Shown here in pieces: positions 15,557-21,384 of a stretch of 21,384 nt of DNA. The notes beneath the pieces are model-generated. The model worked only from the letters and a program-made list of their open reading frames with translations. It ran no database searches and was not told the DNA's origin. Both the position numbers and the translations under genes were made by a program. Positions within the stretch are counted from its first letter, which is position 1, and each line of letters begins with the position of its first letter. This DNA comes from Bacteriovoracaceae bacterium. GTDB taxonomy: Bacteria; Bdellovibrionota; Bacteriovoracia; Bacteriovoracales; Bacteriovoracaceae. The stretch is taken from NCBI GenBank assembly GCA_947448095.1, contig CANFNN010000015.1:1-21384 (forward strand), given 5' to 3'.

Positions 15557-16012
15557 TTAACGAGTTCCGGTGGAGCCGAATCCACCTGCCCCTCTTTGTG
15601 TGTCACTTAGATCTTCAGTTGTAACGAATTTGGCCTGAAGAACCGGGGTGATAACAAGTTGGGCGATTCTAAGACCATGCTCAATCACGTAATCATTGTT
15701 GCCGAAATTTCCGATAATGATGTTCACTTCTCCGCGGTAGTCGCAATCAATCGTTCCTGGGGAATTGACAACCATCAGGGGCGACTTGAGTGAGAGACCA
15801 GACCTAGGTCTCACTTGAATCTCATGACCAAAGGGAATTTCGACGCAAAGACCAGTGGGAACGAGTACTCGCTCCCCTGGTTTTACGATAATTGATTTTT
15901 TTTCTGGGATGCTGGCACGAATATCTGCACCAGCGGCTCCCTCAGTCGCGTAGAAAGGAAGTTCAAAACTCACGTCATAATGAGCGAGGGTTTTTACTTT
16001 CACTTCAATCAT
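15557..16012 (-). CDS. dut: dUTP diphosphatase (dUTPase)
   Basis: Hydrolyses dUTP to dUMP and pyrophosphate, which keeps uracil out of DNA and feeds dTMP synthesis; the enzyme is a cytoplasmic trimer. The 151-residue product has all five trimeric dUTPase motifs: AGADIRA (27-33), RSGLSLK (70-76), GTIDCDYRGE (86-95, catalytic D89), the RIAQLV block (115-120), and RGAGGFGSTG (140-149) with the stacking Phe. All are intact. It starts 1 base after the pnp stop codon, so it is in the pnp operon and probably translated by coupling; the ribosome binding site GAAGTAAT before the ATG is weak. Confidence 0.96.
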   Translation of the reverse strand: MIEVKVKTLAHYDVSFELPFYATEGAAGADIRASIPEKKSIIVKPGERVLVPTGLCVEIPFGHEIQVRPRSGLSLKSPLMVVNSPGTIDCDYRGEVNIIIGNFGNNDYVIEHGLRIAQLVITPVLQAKFVTTEDLSDTQRGAGGFGSTGTR

Positions 16013-16013
16013 A

Positions 16014-18143
16014 TTACTTCACTTTTTTTGCAAGTGGAGCGATGTCACGGATTGAAAGTTTGATCTTACCAAAACGATCCACTTCCATAACTTTCACGTC
16101 AACAAGTTGACCTTCAGTTAGGTATTCATTTGGATCATTTACGCGCTCATTAGCAATTTCAGAAACGTGAACAAGACCAGCAAGTCCTGGAACGATATCA
16201 ACAAAAGCACCGTATTCTTTAATCGTAACAACAGTACCTTTATAAACCGCACCGATCTTAGGACCGTTCAATTGCATTTCTGCCAAAGAGATCACTTCAT
16301 CGATTTTAGCAACGTCTACGCCGAGAACTTTAACAGTTCCGTCTTCTTGAACGTCCATAGTAACTTTGAAGCTTTCTTGAAGAGCTTTAATGTTTTTTCC
16401 ACCAGGTCCAATAAGAGCGCCGATTTTGTCTGGAGCAATTTTGAACATTTTGATTTGAGGAACACCTGCTTTAAAGCCTGTTCTACCAGTAGAAATGGTT
16501 TTAGCCATTTCGCCAAGGATATGAAGACGAGCTTCTTTAGCTTGAGCGAGTGCTTTTTGGAAAATTTCTTCAGAGATACCAGCAATTTTCATGTCCATTT
16601 GAATGGCAGTAATACCATCAGCAGTACCAGCAAGTTTGAAATCCATATCACCTAAATGATCTTCATCACCAAGGATGTCTGTGAGAATTTTATACTTGTC
16701 GCCCTCTTTAATTAGACCCATTGCAATTCCTGCAACTGGAGACTTAAGTGGAACACCTGCATCCATCAGCGCCATTGAACCTGAACAAACTGAACCCATA
16801 GATGAAGAACCGTTTGATTCTAAAACTTCACAGGCAACACGTACTGTATAAGGGAAATCAGCTTGAGAAGGCATAGCTTTTTTAAGAGCACGTTCAGCAA
16901 GGTTTCCGTGACCAATTTCACGACGACCAACACCTCTGTAACCTTTAGCTTCACCAACTGAGAACGGAGGCATTGTATAATGAAGGTAGAATTTATCATA
17001 TCCAACACCGTGGATAGAGTCATACATCTGCTCGCCTTCTTTACCACCGATAGTTACAGCAGCAAGAACTTGAGTCTCTCCACGTGTAAACAAAGATGAT
17101 CCGTGAACAGAAGTAAGAATACTTGTTTCAGTTTCGATAGCACGAACTTTAGTCACAGGACGACCAGCAATACGTTTTTCTTCGTTAAGGATATCTGCTC
17201 TCATCAGTTTATAGAGAACTTCATCAGTCACTTTAGCTGCTTCTTTTCCGAAGTCAGTAGTTTCAGTAAGACCGTATTTAGCAAAGTTTGTTTTAAGTGC
17301 TTCTTTAATTTTCTTTTTGAAAACAGAAGTAGCAACAGTTCTGTCTTGTTTGCCATCGATTGAAAGAACTTTACGAGCATCAGCCGTGAAGTCAGCCATA
17401 GCTGCAGTCATTAAAGCTTCGTTAGGATTTACGGGAACGAATTCACGTTTTTTCTTACCTACTTCTTTGGCCATTTGATCAAGAAGACCGCAATACTCTT
17501 TAATGTTCGTGTGACCAAAAACAATTGCTTCAAGCATATCTGCTTCAGAAACTGTATTGGCTTCACCTTCAACCATGAGGATGGCTTCTTTAGAACCAGC
17601 AACAAGAAGTTCAAGTTCAGAAGTTTTAAATTGCTCTTTGGTAGGGTTTAAAACTAATTTGCCATCAATTTTCCCAACTTTTGAATAGCCCATTGGACCA
17701 TTGAAAGGAACATCAGAAATCGCCAAACAAGCAGCAGCTCCAAGACCTGCAAGGACTTCAGGATCTCCGCCATTGGCCTTGATTGAAAAAACTTGAGCAG
17801 TAATAACTGTTTCGTTTAAGAAACCTTCAGGAAACAAAGGACGAAGAGGACGATCGATTAAACGCATGATCAAAATTTCTGCGTTTGAAGGACGGCTTTC
17901 TCTTTTCATAAAGCCACCAAGGAATTTCCCTGCAGCATAAAATTTTTCTTTATAATCAACGAGAAGTGGAAAGAAATCCAAAGCGTCGTTCACGTCGCGA
18001 GCACAGCCTAAAGTGACAAGAACCTGAGTGCCTTCGCACGACACCATTACTGCGGCGTCAGCTTGCTTAGCAAAACGGCCAGTCTCTACGGTTACTTCTT
18101 TGCCGCCGTAGTTGATTCTAAATTCTTTCTTGTTGTTAATCAT
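16014..18143 (-). CDS. pnp: Polyribonucleotide nucleotidyltransferase (PNPase)
   Basis: Phosphorolytic 3'-to-5' exoribonuclease for mRNA decay and small-RNA control, a homotrimer and degradosome member. I place the start at the ATG at 18143 because TTAGGAG lies six bases upstream; an upstream in-frame start at 18167 would add 8 residues that are not in the family. The 709-residue product has two RNase PH domains, the first starting after INYGGKEVTVETGRFAKQADAAVMV, the second after the helical linker with RGETQVLAAVT and RREIGHGNLAERAL; then a KH domain from about 567 with IGPGGKNIKALQE, and an S1 domain from about 631 (GAVYKGTVVTIKEYGAFVDI). All parts present; length is that of the family. 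rpsO lies upstream, the usual bacterial order. Confidence 0.97.
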   Translation of the reverse strand: MINNKKEFRINYGGKEVTVETGRFAKQADAAVMVSCEGTQVLVTLGCARDVNDALDFFPLLVDYKEKFYAAGKFLGGFMKRESRPSNAEILIMRLIDRPLRPLFPEGFLNETVITAQVFSIKANGGDPEVLAGLGAAACLAISDVPFNGPMGYSKVGKIDGKLVLNPTKEQFKTSELELLVAGSKEAILMVEGEANTVSEADMLEAIVFGHTNIKEYCGLLDQMAKEVGKKKREFVPVNPNEALMTAAMADFTADARKVLSIDGKQDRTVATSVFKKKIKEALKTNFAKYGLTETTDFGKEAAKVTDEVLYKLMRADILNEEKRIAGRPVTKVRAIETETSILTSVHGSSLFTRGETQVLAAVTIGGKEGEQMYDSIHGVGYDKFYLHYTMPPFSVGEAKGYRGVGRREIGHGNLAERALKKAMPSQADFPYTVRVACEVLESNGSSSMGSVCSGSMALMDAGVPLKSPVAGIAMGLIKEGDKYKILTDILGDEDHLGDMDFKLAGTADGITAIQMDMKIAGISEEIFQKALAQAKEARLHILGEMAKTISTGRTGFKAGVPQIKMFKIAPDKIGALIGPGGKNIKALQESFKVTMDVQEDGTVKVLGVDVAKIDEVISLAEMQLNGPKIGAVYKGTVVTIKEYGAFVDIVPGLAGLVHVSEIANERVNDPNEYLTEGQLVDVKVMEVDRFGKIKLSIRDIAPLAKKVK

Positions 18144-18164
18144 AGATTCTCCTAATGGATCAAT

Positions 18165-18186
18165 CACAACGCTTACATACGTTATG
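18165..18186 (-). promoter_or_regulatory. Candidate hairpin in the pnp leader
   Basis: Read on the minus strand, CATAACG and CGTTGTG pair over seven positions (one G-U) around an 8-base loop, ending about 22 bases before the pnp ATG and just upstream of its Shine-Dalgarno. In enterobacteria pnp is autoregulated through a leader hairpin cut by RNase III; here only the position is comparable. Confidence 0.35.
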
Positions 18187-18315
18187 CTTATATTTGTTTG
18201 TTTTAGGGGGAGTATTTTGAAGTCGGGAGTTTGAGAGATAAAAAGAAGATTGAAATGAAGTCGATCTACTATTTATCTCTGAAAACGCTCCTGTTACCTC
18301 TATTTACATCCTAAA

Positions 18316-18342
18316 AATGAAAGGGGCCCGTAAAGGCCCCTT
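18316..18342 (-). terminator. Rho-independent terminator after rpsO (possibly leaky into pnp)
   Basis: On the minus strand, AAGGGGCC and GGCCCCTT pair perfectly over eight bases around the loop TTTACG, followed by TCATTTTT. It stands between the rpsO stop at 18353 and the pnp gene. The broken T run suggests partial read-through. Confidence 0.8.
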
Positions 18343-18352
18343 CTTAAAAAAA

Positions 18353-18619
18353 TTACTTACGTAGACCAAGCTCAGCGATGATTTTGGTGTAGCGTGCTTC
18401 ATCAGTTGCGCTTAAATGCTTCAACAATGAACGACGTTGACCAATGATCTTCATTAAACCTCTCATTCCTGAGTGATCTTTCTTGTTTTTTTCGAAGTGA
18501 GGAGCAAGAGCTTTAATCTTCTCAGTGATGAGAGCGATTTGAACTTCTGTAGATCCAGTGTTCTTCTCGTTAGCGCCAAATTTCTTTACTACTGCGGCTG
18601 TTGTTTCTTTAGTCAGCAT
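18353..18619 (-). CDS. rpsO: 30S ribosomal protein S15
   Basis: Primary binder of the 16S rRNA central domain. The ATG at 18619 gives an 88-residue protein, the family's usual size, preceded by CGGAGA about 6 bases upstream; the open frame upstream to 18691 would add 24 residues not seen in S15. MLTKETTAAVVKKFGANEKNTGSTEVQIALITEKI is the N-terminal block, GSTEVQIA being a hallmark, followed by HFEKNKKDHSGMRGLMKIIGQRRSLLKHL with the RNA-binding HxxDxHSRRGL-like part, and ends ELGLRK. Located upstream of pnp, as in most bacteria. Confidence 0.97.
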   Translation of the reverse strand: MLTKETTAAVVKKFGANEKNTGSTEVQIALITEKIKALAPHFEKNKKDHSGMRGLMKIIGQRRSLLKHLSATDEARYTKIIAELGLRK

Positions 18620-18674
18620 TTTTGTCTCCGTTGCCCAAGTATCAAACTTTCTTTGAAACCTAGTACAAGGTCTA

Positions 18675-18692
18675 GGCGGCGTTATTGCCACC
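18675..18692 (-). promoter_or_regulatory. Candidate S15-autoregulatory hairpin in the rpsO leader
   Basis: On the minus strand GGTGGC pairs with GCCGCC (six pairs with one G-U) around AATAAC, about 55 bases before the rpsO ATG. S15 binds stems with a G-U/G-C pair in 16S rRNA, and controls its own mRNA in several phyla through unrelated leader structures. A second stem, CCTAG with CTAGG just downstream, shares two bases with the first, so the two would compete. No transcription start is known. Confidence 0.4.
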
Positions 18693-18726
18693 GTTTCCTC
18701 GATAAATTATGAACTTATATCAGGTT

Positions 18727-19719
18727 TTAGCGAATAAAATCAGACATGTAAATCTTTAATTGCTCAATGAGCCGTTCTTCAACTTGGCGTATTCTTTCTC
18801 TTGAAACACCATACTGGTCAGCAATACTTTGCAGGCTTTCAGGCACCTCACTAAGTAGTCGTTTTTTAAAGATTTCTTGGTCTCGTGGCTTGAGCCCTTT
18901 GACGAACTCGCCGAGGTTGCTTTGGAGAATCTCTAAATTTTGAAGATCGGCCAACATGGCCTCTGGATTTTCACCATCGTCCCCAATTAAATCTCCTAGG
19001 GTTTGATGCCCACTGTCATCTAAAGGCTTATCTAAGCTCACTTCTTGGCCATATGTGCCAAGACGGTGATCCATCTCAATGACCGCTTTTTCAGAGACAC
19101 CTAGGTTTTCTGAAAGAAGCTTCACATCGGGATTGATACCCATGCTCATGAGACGTTGTTTTTCTCGCATGAGATTGTAGAACAATTTTTTTTGTTCCTG
19201 AGTTGTTCCAATTTTAACTAAGCGAAAATTATCCAAAATAAACTTAAGAATATAAGAGCGAATCCACCAGCTGGCATAATAAGAAAGCTTGGCACCTTTG
19301 GCCGGATCGTATTTGGAAACGGCTTTCATAAGCCCAATATTCCCCTCTTGAATCAAATCCATTACGTTTTTATAGGCGTTTTTATATTCGAGAGCAATTT
19401 TAACCACCAAACGCAAATTTGCCAGGACCAACTTTTTAGCAGTATCAATATCGCCAGTTTCTAGTAACTGAAGCGTTAATTCTTTTTCTTCTTCAAGAGT
19501 TAGAAGCTTATGTCTTGAGATCTCTTTGAGATAAAGAGTTAGTGGATCTTGAACTTTTAAACTGGATGATTTGCGAATTACCGGCAGATGTTGAGCGATC
19601 TTAGGAATCAATTCCTCATCATCGGAAAAAATTTCGATGACATCTGATTTCTTTGCAGAATTAATGATTTTCTTATCTGAAATGATCTCCGGAGTTTGCT
19701 CCGTTTTTTTCTTTGCCAT
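18727..19719 (-). CDS. rpoH: RpoH-type (sigma-32 group) alternative sigma factor
   Basis: Directs RNA polymerase to heat-shock-type or related promoters. The ATG at 19719 gives 330 residues. Domains are region 1.2 (DPLTLYLKEISRHKLLTLEEE, about 58-78), region 2 (ANLRLVVKIALEYKN, LIQEGNIGLMKAVSKYDP, LSYYASWWIRSYILKFIL, about 100-162), the RpoH box GTTQEQKKLFYNL (about 171-183, distinguishing it from RpoD and RpoS), region 3, and the region 4.2 helix-turn-helix (LQSIADQYGVSRERIRQVEERLIEQL, about 296-321). There is an N-terminal extension of some 57 residues with Lys-rich then acidic character, compared with E. coli RpoH (284 residues). No clear ribosome binding site precedes the ATG. Upstream of rpsO, on the same strand. 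Which regulon it controls cannot be read from sequence. Confidence 0.85.
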   Translation of the reverse strand: MAKKKTEQTPEIISDKKIINSAKKSDVIEIFSDDEELIPKIAQHLPVIRKSSSLKVQDPLTLYLKEISRHKLLTLEEEKELTLQLLETGDIDTAKKLVLANLRLVVKIALEYKNAYKNVMDLIQEGNIGLMKAVSKYDPAKGAKLSYYASWWIRSYILKFILDNFRLVKIGTTQEQKKLFYNLMREKQRLMSMGINPDVKLLSENLGVSEKAVIEMDHRLGTYGQEVSLDKPLDDSGHQTLGDLIGDDGENPEAMLADLQNLEILQSNLGEFVKGLKPRDQEIFKKRLLSEVPESLQSIADQYGVSRERIRQVEERLIEQLKIYMSDFIR

Positions 19720-19783
19720 AAACACAAACTGGGATTGACTGGTTTTAATTCTGATTTAGGTTAATGAGAAGAGGAGGAAAAGT

Positions 19784-21384
19784 CTACAGGTTTAATTTAA
19801 GTCTACCTGCACCAACATCAGCTCGGTAACGCAAATAACTAATCGCAAAAATGCCATAGGAAAATCTTACAGGTACTTTGAACATCTCGTCTTGATAGCT
19901 GTCAAACATAGGACCTTTGTAGGCCAACATCTGTTCCACCAATTCTTCTACAATTAATCTCGAAAATTCTTGATTCCACATCTTCTGGCGAAAATATTTC
20001 TGCTTCTCTTTTAATTGTATATCTAAATATTTTGCAATTTGATCCCGTAATACAGTTCTGCCCTCCTCATCAATATTATTTGATAATTCAATCCATTTTG
20101 AACGAACTTGTCTTAGATAGTTTTTAGAAAGTTTTAAATCAAAAGAGAGTGCTAATTTGTCAGTTTCATCTACTATCCGGTCCATTTCCCCTAAAGTCAC
20201 AGAGAAGTCCAATATAAATCCTTGAGTTCGAAGTGCTAATCTTTCTCTTCGAGGCTGTGCCTTTATTTTCAGAGACTCCTCAAACAACATGTCTTTAGAA
20301 AATGTTTTTAAAATTTCGTTGGCCCATTTGGTCCATCTTACATCAATACTACTTTTGGCAATGGCCGGAATATCTCGATAAGTTTCGACTCCGAAAATGG
20401 CATCTGGTACCCCAGTCATTAGAGAGATAAAGAAATTTGTTTCAAAAATGGGATCTTCAAGCTCCATTTTTTTCATCCAATTTCTTACAACAGGAACGGT
20501 GTTGGGTCCGGAATAGTCTTGAAATTTGAAATGATGACAATAAAGTTTTGCAAGATCCGTGTATAAACCCGTTGAACCAACTGACCTTGGAAAAGTTTGT
20601 TTAAATTGATCCATGGAGACCTTCCGGCATATCAGATCGTTGCAGGTCACTTGAGCAGTATCCGAACTAGGCACCTGATTGATCTTTTTTAATTTTGGAT
20701 CATATCGATCCTGAACTCCCGACATGTTCTTGATCATAAATGCCATAATGAAACTGTTGTTAAGATAAGGCACCATCATTCGGTAATCAGCAACGTCCCC
20801 ACCCCAAGAACAAAAAGATTTAAAACTATTAATCGCTTGATCAAATTCATTGGAGCGAGCAGAGCTGGATTCAGTCGTTGATTTATAAAGGGGTGTCATA
20901 AAGGGAGACCCCTCAACTGAAGGAAGGATATTTTTTTGGGGATTTTTAAAGTAGTAAGCCAAGGACTGTTCAAGACGCTTAATGGAAAAGACAGTAATAT
21001 TTTTTGAACAATAATTTTGAATCAGATTCTTGGATAACTTATTAAATGACTCTTCGGATAGCTCAAATTTATTGGCATAGGCGCCAATCGCTTTAACACT
21101 AGTGTCAAGACCGATGTACTGAACAGTTGCCACCATTGAGCGCTTGGCCTGTTTCTCCATCCAACTACTGGCATAGGTAGGAGTGGAATATAGGTTGCAA
21201 CTCTCCTTAAGAAGAGACCCACTCTCGAAGGTGCTTTGATACAAGCGAAGTTTGGTATTTTCTCCGTCCTGAGATTTGTCATAAATATCGCTAAAAATAA
21301 AGCTCAGAGGGTCTTGTTGATATTCATTTACGGCTTCACCCAAAAGAATACCCTCCACCGGGACAAGGGCGAAAACACGCAAAC
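19784..21384 (-). CDS. Partial protein of unknown function (N-terminus outside window)
   Basis: A 533-codon frame open at the right edge, so its true start is not visible; the earliest in-window candidate is a TTG at 21382. The first visible residues (RVFALVPVEGILLGEA) are moderately hydrophobic and may be the end of a signal peptide. The remainder is helical with six cysteines (SCNLY, NYCSK, SFCSW, TCNDLIC, YCHHF), some near each other (TCNDLICRK), suggesting an exported protein with disulfides. The last 30 residues carry short strands (VPVRFSYGIFAISYLRYRADV). No family recognised. It is followed after 64 bases by the sigma factor gene on the same strand, with no terminator apparent between. 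Confidence 0.75.
   Translation of the reverse strand, partial: LRVFALVPVEGILLGEAVNEYQQDPLSFIFSDIYDKSQDGENTKLRLYQSTFESGSLLKESCNLYSTPTYASSWMEKQAKRSMVATVQYIGLDTSVKAIGAYANKFELSEESFNKLSKNLIQNYCSKNITVFSIKRLEQSLAYYFKNPQKNILPSVEGSPFMTPLYKSTTESSSARSNEFDQAINSFKSFCSWGGDVADYRMMVPYLNNSFIMAFMIKNMSGVQDRYDPKLKKINQVPSSDTAQVTCNDLICRKVSMDQFKQTFPRSVGSTGLYTDLAKLYCHHFKFQDYSGPNTVPVVRNWMKKMELEDPIFETNFFISLMTGVPDAIFGVETYRDIPAIAKSSIDVRWTKWANEILKTFSKDMLFEESLKIKAQPRRERLALRTQGFILDFSVTLGEMDRIVDETDKLALSFDLKLSKNYLRQVRSKWIELSNNIDEEGRTVLRDQIAKYLDIQLKEKQKYFRQKMWNQEFSRLIVEELVEQMLAYKGPMFDSYQDEMFKVPVRFSYGIFAISYLRYRADVGAGRLKLNL

Noticed and set aside
16167..16655. Open frame of 162 codons on the plus strand opposite pnp
   Set aside because: It is antisense to a fully conserved PNPase, has a Ser/Asn/Phe-rich composition typical of shadow frames, and has no ribosome binding site.
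17103..17363. Open frame of 86 codons on the plus strand opposite pnp
   Set aside because: Antisense to the conserved PNPase reading frame, Phe/Ser-rich, no homology pattern.
19780..19806. AAGTCTAC direct repeat and CAGGT/ACCTG inverted repeat after the gene ending at 19784, as a terminator
   Set aside because: Arms of five bases, a 13-base loop and no T run following on the minus strand.
1..21384. CRISPR array, tRNA or rRNA gene, transposon or phage remnant
   Set aside because: No regularly spaced repeats, no tRNA cloverleaf or rRNA stretch noticed, and no transposase, integrase or phage proteins in any frame read.

Overview
The window looks like a chromosomal segment of a moderately AT-rich Gram-negative bacterium. 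The rpsO-pnp pair, an RpoH-type sigma factor, two signal-peptidase-II lipoproteins, an outer-membrane beta-barrel protein and many secreted proteins without a recognised family suggest Bdellovibrionota, most likely the Bacteriovorax/Peredibacter side. That placement is an inference from style and base composition; no rRNA is present to settle it. I see no transposase, integrase, phage gene, tRNA, rRNA or CRISPR array, and no gene-free stretch over 300 bases; the largest gap is the 209-base rpsO-pnp intergenic region.

Layout. 1-1894 (minus strand): a clear inosine-guanosine kinase (gsk) followed after 4 bases by a truncated gene with a possible nuclease core. 1997-2812 (plus): an N-formylglutamate amidohydrolase family protein, meeting tail to tail a membrane-anchored protein of unknown function (2809-4032). 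4145-4825: a lipoprotein with a Thr/Gly-rich linker and eight further cysteines. 4827-5246 (minus) and 5289-7036 (plus) diverge; the plus side is a tight three-gene unit ending in a long coiled-coil protein with an HSP20/alpha-crystallin-like C-terminus. 7045-7329 (minus): acylphosphatase. 7389-10619 (plus): an APP1-type HAD phosphatase, an NTN-hydrolase-like protein with a C45-type GC(T/S)(T/S) motif, and a two-pass membrane protein. 10616-11488 (minus) encodes an SH3-like plus beta-barrel envelope protein, divergent from a 528-residue lipoprotein (11652-13238) that ends at a strong bidirectional terminator.

13293-21384 (all minus, so read from right to left): a truncated secreted or exported protein, the RpoH-like sigma factor, rpsO (S15), a terminator, then an apparent operon pnp - dut - PHA-granule-type protein - 2Fe-2S ferredoxin - POT peptide transporter. 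Its junctions are 1, 15, -4 and 27 bases and it ends at the shared terminator at 13242-13269. It combines RNA turnover, nucleotide sanitation, electron transfer and oligopeptide uptake.

Most worth a second look: the coiled-coil/alpha-crystallin fusion with its two unknown operon partners; the APP1 phosphatase/NTN-hydrolase pair (possible lipid or amide remodelling); the nuclease-like gene behind gsk; and two RNA-leader hairpins upstream of rpsO and pnp. If the host is a predator, gsk (nucleoside salvage), POT (peptide uptake) and N-formylglutamate amidohydrolase would all fit feeding on prey macromolecules. I see no complete defence or mobile system.
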